A stretch of DNA of 34,603 bases from Hyphomicrobiales bacterium. GTDB lineage: Bacteria > Pseudomonadota > Alphaproteobacteria > Rhizobiales > Methyloligellaceae. The notes under the pieces are model-generated. The model was given only the letters and a program-made list of their open reading frames with translations, was not told where the DNA came from and ran no database searches. The translations under genes and the position numbers were made by a program. Every line of letters begins with the position of its first letter. Positions within the stretch are counted from its first letter, which is position 1. This document shows, in pieces, positions 1-8,841 of this stretch. The stretch spans positions 10,598-45,200 of the forward strand of contig PLBV01000097.1 in assembly GCA_003135455.1 (NCBI GenBank), read 5' to 3'.

Positions 1-495
1 CGCCGCTTCTGGCGCATCCCGGTGATGGACGGCGAGTTCGTCTGCGAGGCGACGACCGGCATGACCAAGTCCGCCGTGGGCGGGGGCAATCTCCTGGTGC
101 TGGGCCGCTCCCATGCCGGCGTGCTCAGCGCCTGCGAACGGGCAGTGAAAGCGATCGGCGCGGTGCCCGACGCCATCGCCCCCTTCCCCGGCGGCATCGT
201 GCGCTCGGGCTCCAAGGTCGGCTCTCGTTACAAGGGCCAGATCGCCTCGACCAACGATGCTTACTGCCCGACGCTCAAGGCGGTGGTGGACACCGCGCTT
301 CCCCTCGATGTGGAGGCGGTGCTGGAGATCGTCATCGACGGCTTGAGCGCCGACGCCGTGGCGGCGGCCATGCGCGCCGGCCTCTTCGCCATCGTCGAAG
401 GCGGCGCCGAGCAGGGCATCACCCACATCACCGCCGGCAATTATGGCGGCAATCTCGGGCCCCATCACTTCCATCTCAAGGAGATCATCAGTTGA
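1..495 (+). CDS. fhcD: Formylmethanofuran--tetrahydromethanopterin N-formyltransferase, C-terminal part (5' truncated by window)
   Basis: Open from base 1 in the frame of the 22..495 ORF (RRFWRIPVMDGEFVCEATTGMTKSAVGGGNLLVLGRSH...ITAGNYGGNLGPHHFHLKEIIS). Ftr/FhcD-like C-terminus; directly coupled to the FhcC-like gene. Confidence 0.9.
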   Translation, partial: RRFWRIPVMDGEFVCEATTGMTKSAVGGGNLLVLGRSHAGVLSACERAVKAIGAVPDAIAPFPGGIVRSGSKVGSRYKGQIASTNDAYCPTLKAVVDTALPLDVEAVLEIVIDGLSADAVAAAMRAGLFAIVEGGAEQGITHITAGNYGGNLGPHHFHLKEIIS

Positions 496-1298
496 GCGCG
501 CTGACCCTTGAGCTGGCGCGGAAGCCCGACCAGCGGCTCGACCTTTCGCCGCTTCTCCCGAGGCGCCTCGCCGGCCTGAAGCCGAAGGAGATCGAGGCGC
601 TTCAGATCGGCACGACGCGGGCTCGCCTCGTGGTCGGCGATCTGTTCAAGCTGAAGGGCTCGGGCGATGGGGGCATGCTCCGCCTCGTCGGCACCGATGC
701 ACGCTGCGACCGCATCGGACACGAGCTTGCCGAGGGTGAGATCGTGGTAGAGGGCGACGTCGGCGCCTATCTCGGCGCCGCCATGACGGGCGGCAAGATC
801 AGCATCAGTGGCCGGGCCGGCCCGGTCGCCGGCGCTGGCATGGCGGGCGGCACCATCGCCATCGGCGGCGATTCCGATGAGCGCGCCGGCGGGATTCTGG
901 TGGGTGGCACCCACGGCATGCGTGGAGGGCTGATCACCATCGGCGGCAATGCCGGGCCCATGCTCGGCGAGCGCATGCGGCGCGGCCTCATTATCGTCAA
1001 TGGCGGCGCGTCCGACTACGCCGCGGCCCGCATGATCGCGGGCACCATCATCGTCAAGGGCACGGTCGCTCGCTTTGCGGGCTATGGCTTGCGGCGCGGC
1101 ACGCTGATCCTGACCAAGGAGCCCAAGGACCTATTGCCGACCTTCGGCGATTGCGGGGTGATGGACTTCAACTATCTAGCGCTGCTCGACCGGCAGCTGC
1201 GCGCCTTGGGCATCGACGCCAAGCTCCGCAGCCGCGCCCGCAGGCTGATGGGCGACATGGCCACGCTCGGCAAGGGCGAGATGCTGATTTTGGCCTGA
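492..1298 (+). CDS. fhcC: Formylmethanofuran dehydrogenase subunit C / FhcC
   Basis: Repeated GG-x-I-x-I-x-G-x-A-G beta-helix pattern (GAAMTGGKISISGRAGPVAGAGMAGGTIAIGG...). TTG start overlaps the fhcD stop. Confidence 0.9.
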   Translation: MSALTLELARKPDQRLDLSPLLPRRLAGLKPKEIEALQIGTTRARLVVGDLFKLKGSGDGGMLRLVGTDARCDRIGHELAEGEIVVEGDVGAYLGAAMTGGKISISGRAGPVAGAGMAGGTIAIGGDSDERAGGILVGGTHGMRGGLITIGGNAGPMLGERMRRGLIIVNGGASDYAAARMIAGTIIVKGTVARFAGYGLRRGTLILTKEPKDLLPTFGDCGVMDFNYLALLDRQLRALGIDAKLRSRARRLMGDMATLGKGEMLILA

Positions 1299-1386
1299 AC
1301 GGCTGGATCAAGCCTCGATGATGGGTTAAGCGCCTCCCATATCCGCTATGCTCGTTTCGGCGGCGGCGCGCGCTTTAAAGTGAAAG

Positions 1387-3234
1387 ATGACCGCACCTCC
1401 TTTCGTTCTCCTCGATGACAGCCTGACTCAAGGCGCGGCCCGTACCAGCCTGCTCTATGAGGCGCCGGAGCGGGTGGTCGTGGCGTATGAGGCCCATGAG
1501 GTCGAGGCTGGCCTCGACGCCATCAGCGAGGGGCTCGCCGCCGGGCTCGAGGCGGCAGGCTTCTTCTCCTATGAGCTGGGCTATTGCCTTGAGCCCAAGC
1601 TCGCTCGCCTATTGCCTGAGGAGCGGCGCCAGCCTCTGTTCTGGATCGGCCTCTTCCGCTCCTCGCGCCGTCTCGACGACGCGGAGACCCGTGCCTGGCT
1701 CGATGCCCATGGTGCCGAGCGCAGCGCGAGCTTCACCGACCTGCACCTGTCTTGGACGCGCGATGACTACGCCTGCGCCTTCGAGGCCGTGCAGGACTAT
1801 ATCGCCGCCGGCGACGTCTATCAGATCAACCTCACGCTCAAATATCTCTTCGCTTTTGCCGGCGATCCGGTCGCGCTCTACACAGCGCTGAGGCGCAAGC
1901 AGCGCGTGGCCTATGGCGCGCTGATCGGCACGCCCGACTTTCACGTGCTGTCGCTGTCGCCTGAGCTGTTCTTCCGCCGAGAGGGCAAGCAGATCATGGC
2001 GCGCCCCATGAAGGGCACCGCACCCCGGGGGCGCAACTCCCGGGAGGACGCGCGGCTCAAGACCTGGCTCGCCATGGACGAGAAGCAGCGGGCCGAGAAC
2101 TTGATGATCGTGGACTTGTTGCGCAACGATCTCGGCCGCATCGCGAAGATCGGCTCGGTCGAGGTCACCGACCTCTTCACCGTGGAGACCTATCGCTCGG
2201 TGCTCCAGATGACCTCGGGCATCACCGCCGAGCTTCGCGGCGACATGGGGCTCAAGGATACCTTACGCGCGCTGTTCCCTTGCGGCTCGGTGACGGGTGC
2301 GCCCAAGGTCCGCGCCATGGAGATCATCCGCGAGCTGGAGGCCGGCGCCAGAGGCGTCTATACCGGCGCCATCGGCCGCATCGCGCCTGGCGGCGATGCG
2401 CAGTTCAACGTCGCCATCCGCACGGTGGTCATCGACGCGGAAGGCGGGGAGATGGGTATCGGCAGCGGCATCGTCGCCGACTCCAAGATGGAGGCCGAGT
2501 TCGAGGAATGTCTGCTGAAGGCCCAGTTCCTCACCAAGGCCGATGCCTCCTTCGAGCTGATCGAGACGCTGCGCTTCGAGCCCGACCACGGTTTCCATCT
2601 GCTCGAGCGCCATCTCGCCCGGCTCAAATCCTCGGCCGCCCATTTCGGCTATCCCTATGACCGCGACGCCGTGCTCGCCGCGATTGAGGGGGAGGCGGCG
2701 CGGCTCGAAACGCCGGTCAATATGGTGCGGCTCCTGCTCGCCGAGGACGGCAGGCTCACCGTGACCTCGACCGCCATCGAGCTGCCGGCTCGCGGCACCG
2801 TGTGGAAGTTCGTCATCTCCGATCAGCGGCTCGACGAGAAGGACCCGCTCTTCTTCCACAAGACCACGCGGCGGCAGTTTTTCGATGCCGAGCTCGAGCG
2901 GCAAAGGGCGCTTCAGCCTTGCGACGAGGTGGTCTTCCTCAACAAACGCGGCGAGCTGACCGAAGGCACCCGCACCAATCTATTTATCGAGCAGGACGGG
3001 CGGCTGTTCACCCCCGCACTCGCCTGCGGGCTCCTGCCCGGCACCTTGCGCGAGGAGCTGATCGACCTCCCCCGGGCTGCAGCGAGCGAGGCGGTGCTGA
3101 GCCTTGAGGACCTGAAGCACGCCGACCGCGTCTATCTCGGCAATTCGGTGCGCGGCCTGATCCGCGCCGAGGCCATCGGGATCACGGCCACGGAAAAAGC
3201 GCACCAAGCTGAGCCCGAAGCGGCTTTACCCTGA
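1387..3234 (+). CDS. pabB: Fused aminodeoxychorismate synthase component I / 4-amino-4-deoxychorismate lyase (PabB-PabC)
   Basis: Chorismate-binding signatures (GDVYQINLT, RPMKGTAPRG, LFPCGSVTGAPKVRAMEII, GSGIVADS) followed by a class IV aminotransferase-like domain (DEVVFLNKRGELTEGTRTNLFI). Confidence 0.92.
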   Translation: MTAPPFVLLDDSLTQGAARTSLLYEAPERVVVAYEAHEVEAGLDAISEGLAAGLEAAGFFSYELGYCLEPKLARLLPEERRQPLFWIGLFRSSRRLDDAETRAWLDAHGAERSASFTDLHLSWTRDDYACAFEAVQDYIAAGDVYQINLTLKYLFAFAGDPVALYTALRRKQRVAYGALIGTPDFHVLSLSPELFFRREGKQIMARPMKGTAPRGRNSREDARLKTWLAMDEKQRAENLMIVDLLRNDLGRIAKIGSVEVTDLFTVETYRSVLQMTSGITAELRGDMGLKDTLRALFPCGSVTGAPKVRAMEIIRELEAGARGVYTGAIGRIAPGGDAQFNVAIRTVVIDAEGGEMGIGSGIVADSKMEAEFEECLLKAQFLTKADASFELIETLRFEPDHGFHLLERHLARLKSSAAHFGYPYDRDAVLAAIEGEAARLETPVNMVRLLLAEDGRLTVTSTAIELPARGTVWKFVISDQRLDEKDPLFFHKTTRRQFFDAELERQRALQPCDEVVFLNKRGELTEGTRTNLFIEQDGRLFTPALACGLLPGTLREELIDLPRAAASEAVLSLEDLKHADRVYLGNSVRGLIRAEAIGITATEKAHQAEPEAALP

Positions 3235-3254
3235 CACGGACGACACCGGTCGCT

Positions 3255-3357
3255 GACCGTCATCCTGAGGTGGCCGCGGAAAGCGGCCCTCGAAGGATGA
3301 CTTTGGGGAGGCCGTCGCCCTTCGAGGCTCGCTACACTCGCACCTCAGGGTGACGGG
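3255..3357. repeat. Dispersed imperfect inverted repeat (GTCATCCTGAGGTG...CACCTCAGGGTGACGG type)
   Basis: CATCCTGAGGTGgCCGC..GCGGCCCTCGAAGGATGA and CCCTTCGAGGCTCGCTACACTCGCACCTCAGGGTGACGG have complementary ends; a common intergenic repeat type in Hyphomicrobiales genomes. Confidence 0.6.
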
Positions 3358-3370
3358 GAGAGTCAGCAAC

Positions 3371-3398
3371 AAAAAAAGCCCGGGCACGAGGCCCGGGC
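3371..3398 (-). terminator. Rho-independent terminator for the minus-strand gene 3425..4054
   Basis: Minus strand GCCCGGGC-CTCGT-GCCCGGGC-TTTTTTT: perfect 8-bp stem, 5-nt loop, 7 T. Confidence 0.85.
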
Positions 3399-3424
3399 CA
3401 GTCAGGAGCGCTAGGGGGAGAGAA

Positions 3425-4054
3425 CTATTCGCAGTCGTCGTAGCTCGGGCTGTGGCTGTAGCTGTGGCTGTAGCTATGGCTGTCGCTGTGGCCGTAACCG
3501 TGGCTGTGATGGGCGGCCTTGTAGAGCGCATAGAGATAGGCGTAGGCGGCGGCCGTATCGGTGCTGTCGTCGCCATGAGCCTGCTGCTGCTCAGCGGGCC
3601 CGGCCTCAGCCGGCGCGGCCGGGGCTTCGGCGGCAGGAGCCTCTGGCGCGGGTGCCTCATCGGCAGAGGCGGCATCGGAAGGGTCGGCATCCGGGGCCGG
3701 CGCTGCGTCGGCTGCATCTTGCGCGGAAGCGGGCTCGGCGTCAGCCGTCTCCTTGAGCTCGGCCAGCTTGACCGGCTTCGCCACCGTCTTCGACAGGGCA
3801 ATCTTCTGCACCACCGGCGCCTTGCCGTTCTCCTCGACCACGATCTGGCGAGTCTTGTCGCCGGCATTGCTGCTGGCGAGCACGCCGCCGGTGTCTTGGC
3901 CCCGGGGTGCCTTGGGCGCCACGATCGACTTGGCGCCGACTGGCACGCCGCCGCCGGGTTGCAGGTCTTTGGCCTCTGCGGTGGCCGCCATCAACAGGGC
4001 AAAAGCGGCAAACGACGTGAGCGCGATAAAAGCTTGGCGGGAATTCGATGTCAT
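3425..4054 (-). CDS. Secreted Ala/Pro/Glu-rich protein with His/Ser/Tyr-rich C-terminus
   Basis: ATG start, signal-peptide-like N-terminus (MTSNSRQAFIALTSFAAFALLMAATAEA), tail AAHHSHGYGHSDSHSYSHSYSHSPSYDDCE, followed by a terminator on the same strand. Confidence 0.7.
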   Translation of the reverse strand: MTSNSRQAFIALTSFAAFALLMAATAEAKDLQPGGGVPVGAKSIVAPKAPRGQDTGGVLASSNAGDKTRQIVVEENGKAPVVQKIALSKTVAKPVKLAELKETADAEPASAQDAADAAPAPDADPSDAASADEAPAPEAPAAEAPAAPAEAGPAEQQQAHGDDSTDTAAAYAYLYALYKAAHHSHGYGHSDSHSYSHSYSHSPSYDDCE

Positions 4055-4268
4055 GGCTGCGATCTCCTCGGTGAAAGTGGGGCTCCGTCTTGAGCGTGAT
4101 GACGGTTGTAACGGGCGCGGGCTGAACCGAGCCTGAGGCCGCCATTCACCTCCCGTTCAGCCGAAAAACGCGATTTTGGGCCTCGCTCGGCTTTGGCAGC
4201 GCCCGCCTTGACGCCATGCGCGAAGGGGCCATGCTGTCTTGGCCACCCTCTTTTGGGAGACTGCTGCA

Positions 4269-7187
4269 ATGCTATGGACTAGCCGAGCGATGGACCGGCG
4301 CTTAGCCGCTTGCCTGGCGGCGGTCGTGCTTTTCCTGGCCGTGGCTCACGCCCGTGCCGCCGAAGGGCCGTATCTGGAGCTCGACACCAAGGGCCACATG
4401 GCCCTCATCCGGAGCCTCGTCTTCAGTCCGGACGGCCGTACCCTCATCTCGGCCAGCGATGACAAGACCATCCGCGTTTGGGACGCCGATACCGGCCGCA
4501 TCATGCAGACGATCAGGGGCGAGATCGGTGAGGGCGATCCTGGCAAGATCTATGCGCTCGCCATCTCCCGCGATGGGCGTTTCCTGGCTGCCGGGGGGCG
4601 CACCGGCGGCGCCGACGGGGAGGGACAGCCGATCCGCCTCTACGACCTCGAGGCAGGGACCTTGATCGGCCTGCTCAAAGGCCATGACGACGCGGTGCTG
4701 TCGCTCGACTTCTCGCCGGACGGCGACCGGCTTGTCTCGGGCAGCACCGACGATACCGCCATCATCTGGGACCTGCATAGCAAGACGCCGCTGTACCGTC
4801 TTACCGGGCACCAGGGCGACGTGAATGCCGCCCGCTTCACCGCCGACGGCTCGGCCGTGGTGACAGCGAGCGACGACGACACGCTGAAGCTTTGGGACGT
4901 GACCGACGGCACCCTCCTCAGGACCTTGACCGGGCACACCGACAAGGTGGTGGCGCTCGCCGTCTCCGTCCGCGACGGCACGGTCGCGTCTGGCGGGCTC
5001 GACGGCACCATCCGGCTTTGGGACCTGCACACTGGCCGCACGGTCAAGGAGATCACCCAAGGCACCGAGGTGATGAGCTTGTCGTTCAGCCCGGACGGCA
5101 GGCTGCTCCTGTCGGGCGTGGGGCGTGCGCCCTATCAATGCCATGTGTGGGAGGCGGCGAGCGGCCAAGAGGTCGCCACCTATGACGGCCACGACAATAT
5201 CGTGCTCGCCACGGCCATCGCGCCCGACGGCGTCACGGCCGCCACCGCCGGCGGCGACAATAACGAGATCCATCTTTGGGATGTGCATAGCGGCAAGCTC
5301 ACCCGCGTTATGATCGGCGTCGGCCGCGCCGTCTGGTCGGTGGGTTTCTCCCCCGATGGCGGCAGCATCGCCTGGGGCGTCGACAAGGCAGAAGGCGCGC
5401 CGGAGCGGCCGGGCCCGCTCGGCTTCGGGCTGCGACTGCCCACACCGGACACGTCGACGGGCGAGCCGAAGCCGCTTCGCTCAAGCGAGGGCTTCGCCCG
5501 TGCCACCACGAAGCTCGGGCCCCTTAGCCTGCAAACCCGGGCGAGCGGGGAGTTCGGCTATCTCGACCTGCTCGACGTGGTGAAGGGTGGCGCGGTCGTC
5601 GCCACCATCAAGCGCGGCGAGGACGCGGGCTACGCCCACAACACCTATACCTTCACCCCCGACGGCAAGACGGTGATCAGCGGCGGTGGTCATGGCTTCC
5701 TCTCTACCTATGACCTGCAGGGGCGAAAAGTGGCCGAGTTCGTCGGCCATACCAGCGACGTCTGGGCGGTGGCGGTGTCGCCCGACGGGCGCTGGCTTCT
5801 CTCCGGCAGCGACGACCAGACGGTGCGGCTGTGGAACCTGGCGACCCATGAGAACGTCGCCTCGCTGTTCTATGGCAAGAACGGCGAATGGGTGCTGTGG
5901 ACGCCGCAAGGCTATTACGCCGCTTCGCCGTCCGGCGACGCCCATGTGGGCTGGCACGTCAATGAAGGGGAGGGGAGCCCCGCCCGCTTCGTCAGCGCCG
6001 CCCAGCTCAAGAAGCATTTCTACCGGCCCGACATCGTCACCCGCGCGCTGATCCTAAGAAGCGCCGAGCGCGCCGTGCAGGAGGCCAACGGCACCGACTT
6101 CGCGCTCGACGAGCTCTTGCAGCGGAAGCCGCCGGACTTCTCGATTGCCGGACCTGCCGACCGTTCGCAGCAGAAATCCGATACGGCCCCGATCACGCTC
6201 AGGGTGCCACCAGCTACCGACGCCGTTGACGGCTTCGACATCACCGTGAACGGGCGCCGAATAGCCTCACGCGCCGCAGGCGATAGGGCCGCCGATGACC
6301 CAAGCGGAGAGTTGAGGACCTTCCAGGTGCCGCTGTCAGGCGGAGAGAACGCCATCGAGATCAAGGGCTACAACGCCATCGGCCAGACGGCGCAAACCCT
6401 GACCTTGCTCCGACCGGGCCAGGCCGCGCTCGACCGGCGCAACACCCTCTATGTGGTGGCCATCGGCGTCGACGACTATCCGAACTTCAACCAGAACCTG
6501 ACCTTCGCCGGCGCCGACGCCCGCGGCTTCCAGGAGGTGCTGGTGGCCAAAGCGGGCGCCCTGCATGCAAGGATCAAGAGCCTGGTGCTCGCCAACAAGG
6601 GCGGCGACGAGCCGCCGACGGCGGCCAACATTAGGGCTGCGCTCGAGGCTTTTCGTGAGGCGGGTCCCGACGACACCATCGTGCTGTTCCTCGCCGGCCA
6701 CGGCGTCAATGACGGGCCTGATTATCTGTTCCTGCCCACCGACGCCAAGATCGACGGCAAGGTGTGGGACAAGAGCACGGTGATCGCCTGGGAGGCGCTG
6801 CAGGATGCAATCGAGACGAGCAAAGGCCGCCGCATCATGCTGGTCGACACCTGCCATTCCGGCAACGCCTTCAATCCGAGGCTGATCAAGGATGCGGCGG
6901 ATGCGAGCATCGCCGTCTATGCCGCCACTGACGCCGAGACGCTGGCGCAGGAGCGCCCGGCGCTTGGCCATGGCGTCTTCACCTATGCCGTCATCGAGGG
7001 GCTGAAAGGCGGCGCCGATCTCTCCAAGGACAAACGGGTCGAGGCTGAGGAGCTCTCGACCTATGTGGCGGCCACGGTGCGCAAGCTGACCGACGACAAA
7101 CAGCAGCCGATCTTCTCCGAATCGGGAGGGACCGACTTCGTCATCGCCACGGTGAAGGGAAGCGCGCCGGCGTCATCAGGACCCTAG
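4269..7187 (+). CDS. WD40-repeat / caspase-like (peptidase C14 family) protein, predicted exported
   Basis: Multiple WD40 repeats (FSPDGRTLISASDDKTIRVWD etc.), then a caspase fold with LFLAGHGV (His) and LVDTCHSGNAF (Cys). Signal-peptide-like MDRRLAACLAAVVLFLAVAHARAA. Start could be TTG 4239, ATG 4269 or ATG 4290; 4269 has the best upstream GGGAG. Confidence 0.88.
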   Translation: MLWTSRAMDRRLAACLAAVVLFLAVAHARAAEGPYLELDTKGHMALIRSLVFSPDGRTLISASDDKTIRVWDADTGRIMQTIRGEIGEGDPGKIYALAISRDGRFLAAGGRTGGADGEGQPIRLYDLEAGTLIGLLKGHDDAVLSLDFSPDGDRLVSGSTDDTAIIWDLHSKTPLYRLTGHQGDVNAARFTADGSAVVTASDDDTLKLWDVTDGTLLRTLTGHTDKVVALAVSVRDGTVASGGLDGTIRLWDLHTGRTVKEITQGTEVMSLSFSPDGRLLLSGVGRAPYQCHVWEAASGQEVATYDGHDNIVLATAIAPDGVTAATAGGDNNEIHLWDVHSGKLTRVMIGVGRAVWSVGFSPDGGSIAWGVDKAEGAPERPGPLGFGLRLPTPDTSTGEPKPLRSSEGFARATTKLGPLSLQTRASGEFGYLDLLDVVKGGAVVATIKRGEDAGYAHNTYTFTPDGKTVISGGGHGFLSTYDLQGRKVAEFVGHTSDVWAVAVSPDGRWLLSGSDDQTVRLWNLATHENVASLFYGKNGEWVLWTPQGYYAASPSGDAHVGWHVNEGEGSPARFVSAAQLKKHFYRPDIVTRALILRSAERAVQEANGTDFALDELLQRKPPDFSIAGPADRSQQKSDTAPITLRVPPATDAVDGFDITVNGRRIASRAAGDRAADDPSGELRTFQVPLSGGENAIEIKGYNAIGQTAQTLTLLRPGQAALDRRNTLYVVAIGVDDYPNFNQNLTFAGADARGFQEVLVAKAGALHARIKSLVLANKGGDEPPTAANIRAALEAFREAGPDDTIVLFLAGHGVNDGPDYLFLPTDAKIDGKVWDKSTVIAWEALQDAIETSKGRRIMLVDTCHSGNAFNPRLIKDAADASIAVYAATDAETLAQERPALGHGVFTYAVIEGLKGGADLSKDKRVEAEELSTYVAATVRKLTDDKQQPIFSESGGTDFVIATVKGSAPASSGP

Positions 7188-7226
7188 AGCGCTATCGCCT
7201 GAAATTGAATCGCGACAGCGCTCTAG
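7184..7226. repeat. Palindromic dispersed repeat, CTAGAGCGCTaTCGC...GCGAcAGCGCTCTAG
   Basis: Perfect 10-bp outer arms CTAGAGCGCT/AGCGCTCTAG plus inner TCGC/GCGA. Related copies at 9119, 11139, 14572 and 15260. Confidence 0.75.
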
Positions 7227-7241
7227 CTTTTTGATCATGCT

Positions 7242-7769
7242 CTAAGGAACGTCGCGACGCTCAGAAGAGGACGGGGCAGGCGGGGTAGAGGGCCCCGACG
7301 AAATGTCCGATTGCAGCCGGCCGGCAGCCTTGCCGAAAGAGGCACGCAGCTCCGACCAGGCCCGCGTCAGGCCATCGCCAACGTCGCGGGCGCCCTGGCG
7401 CAACGGCTCCGCCCGCTCCCATACCTGGCGCGCCGCCTCCTTCGAGCGCTCCCGCGCGTCCCCAAAAGCCGTCTGTGCTTCGCCTGCTTGGCGTGAAGTC
7501 TCGCCGCGAAGCTCTTCGAGCTGGCGTTCCGTCAGCCGCTGCCAATCGTGCGCGCGGGCCCTCACCTCTTGGAAGCGCGTCTCGAGGTTCGCCACGACAT
7601 GCTCGCCCAAGGAGTAGCTATGGCCGCGGAGCTCGGAAAGCTGACGGCCAAGCGCATCGAGGTCGCGCTCGAATTCCGTCCATTCGCGGCGGGAGGCGCT
7701 ATCCTTCGCGCCGCGTGGGGCCGCTTCGGCCGGGCTGCCGCTATTCTGGGAAAAGGGGTCGTTCTGCAT
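7242..7769 (-). CDS. Hypothetical coiled-coil protein
   Basis: Long ORF, helix-rich heptad-like composition (RQLSELRGHSYSLGEHVVANLETRFQEVRARAHDWQRLTERQLEELRGE); in line with 7797..8246 and 8259..8411. Confidence 0.65.
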   Translation of the reverse strand: MQNDPFSQNSGSPAEAAPRGAKDSASRREWTEFERDLDALGRQLSELRGHSYSLGEHVVANLETRFQEVRARAHDWQRLTERQLEELRGETSRQAGEAQTAFGDARERSKEAARQVWERAEPLRQGARDVGDGLTRAWSELRASFGKAAGRLQSDISSGPSTPPAPSSSERRDVP

Positions 7770-7796
7770 TCTTGCCTCGCTGTTACCGGAGGACCC

Positions 7797-8246
7797 TCAG
7801 ACGTGAGTCCCGTCCTGCTCCTCCGTCTCCGACTGGTTGCGCATCCAGGCCGCAATGCGCTCCAGCGTCTCCGCCGTTGAGCGTTGCATCTTGGCCCAGG
7901 ACTGGACGGCCACCGCCATCCAACTGTCGAGCGTCGTGGCCGCGTCCCGATTGAGTGTGGCGAACTTGGCTTTCTGCTCGCTTAACGCCGCGCCGACGCT
8001 CTCCACATGCGTCCGCATGCGGTCCTTGAAGGTGATGACCGTCTGCTCGGTCCGCTCGACCGCCCGCTCGCTGACCGCCGCCGCCCGCTCGGTCTGCGCC
8101 TTGACGGAGGCCGCGAACCTATCCATGCGGCTGTGGAAAGAATTATTGGCTCCGGAGCGAAGAGGCTCGGCCAAGCTCAGGCTTGCCGCCGATGCCACCA
8201 GAGCTGCCGCCAGCAACAGGGTGCCGGGCCATCGAAGATGTCGCAT
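7797..8246 (-). CDS. Hypothetical exported coiled-coil protein
   Basis: Signal-peptide-like MRHLRWPGTLLLAAALVASAASLSLAEP followed by a helical region; same strand and spacing as neighbours. Confidence 0.65.
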   Translation of the reverse strand: MRHLRWPGTLLLAAALVASAASLSLAEPLRSGANNSFHSRMDRFAASVKAQTERAAAVSERAVERTEQTVITFKDRMRTHVESVGAALSEQKAKFATLNRDAATTLDSWMAVAVQSWAKMQRSTAETLERIAAWMRNQSETEEQDGTHV

Positions 8247-8258
8247 CTGATCCTCCGA

Positions 8259-8411
8259 TCACCCCGTTGGCGACCACGGCAGGCTGACCCAGCCTACCGC
8301 CAGTAGGAACCCGGCAATGATCGCGAGAATGAGGGAGAAGACAAGGACCCAAAGCATGGCCTTTGGTCGCGTTCCCTGCCGGGCCTCGGTCGTGGTGAGC
8401 ACTTTTGCCAT
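8259..8411 (-). CDS. Small single-pass membrane protein (50 aa)
   Basis: Translation MAKVLTTTEARQGTRPKAMLWVLVFSLILAIIAGFLLAVGWVSLPWSPTG*; not in the supplied ORF track (too short). Preceded by an EcfG-type promoter at 8486..8511. Confidence 0.6.
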   Translation of the reverse strand: MAKVLTTTEARQGTRPKAMLWVLVFSLILAIIAGFLLAVGWVSLPWSPTG

Positions 8412-8485
8412 CAGCCAGTTCTCCCGTTCTATTCAATTGGGCGCGGCGATCCGCGCATAGGGGGCACGTCCCATCAGCCTTGGGT

Positions 8486-8511
8486 AACGCAAGCGCCCTG
8501 GTGGCCGTTCC
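8486..8511 (-). promoter_or_regulatory. EcfG (sigma-EcfG) type promoter GGAAC-N17-CGTT
   Basis: Plus-strand AACG (8486-8489), 17 nt, GTTCC (8507-8511); -10 is 75 nt upstream of the ATG at 8411. Confidence 0.7.
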
Positions 8512-8556
8512 AGAGGAGGGACGAGTAAGCGGGACGCAAAGGCGGCTAAGGCCGCG

Positions 8557-8805
8557 TCAATTGCCGGGTTCGAGGCTCTCGATGGCCTCGTGCACGGCGC
8601 GCAGCAACTCGGCCGGGCTGCGGTTCTCGTTCATGCCTTCGCCGGTTGCCCTGAGCAGCGCCTCGGCGTCGGCCTCCCACCGAACCAGGATCGAGCGCTT
8701 GTCGTCGACCGAGAGGCCGGTCGTGTGCAGCACATCCTTCGGCGCCAAGAACACCGAGGCGGGGTCGAGCTTGGCCTTGTCGAGATCGATGGCGACGACG
8801 GTCAT
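8557..8805 (-). CDS. Hypothetical protein (82 aa)
   Basis: MTVVAIDLDKAKLDPASVFLAPKDVLHTTGLSVDDKRSILVRWEADAEALLRATGEGMNENRSPAELLRAVHEAIESLEPGN. Internal ATG at 8805 preferred over 8919 because the candidate promoter (8842..8867) lies inside the longer ORF. Confidence 0.65.
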   Translation of the reverse strand: MTVVAIDLDKAKLDPASVFLAPKDVLHTTGLSVDDKRSILVRWEADAEALLRATGEGMNENRSPAELLRAVHEAIESLEPGN

Positions 8806-8841
8806 CCGGAAGCCTTTCTCCGATTGTCCACTGGCAGGGGA

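Noticed and set aside
3430-3510. Short tandem repeats resembling a CRISPR or microsatellite array
   Set aside because: Units are imperfect hexamer/dodecamer codon repeats encoding the His/Ser/Tyr tail; no spacers or cas genes.
4302-5288. 328-aa minus-strand ORF antisense to the WD40-caspase
   Set aside because: Mirrors the WD40 repeats in the opposite strand; no family resemblance.
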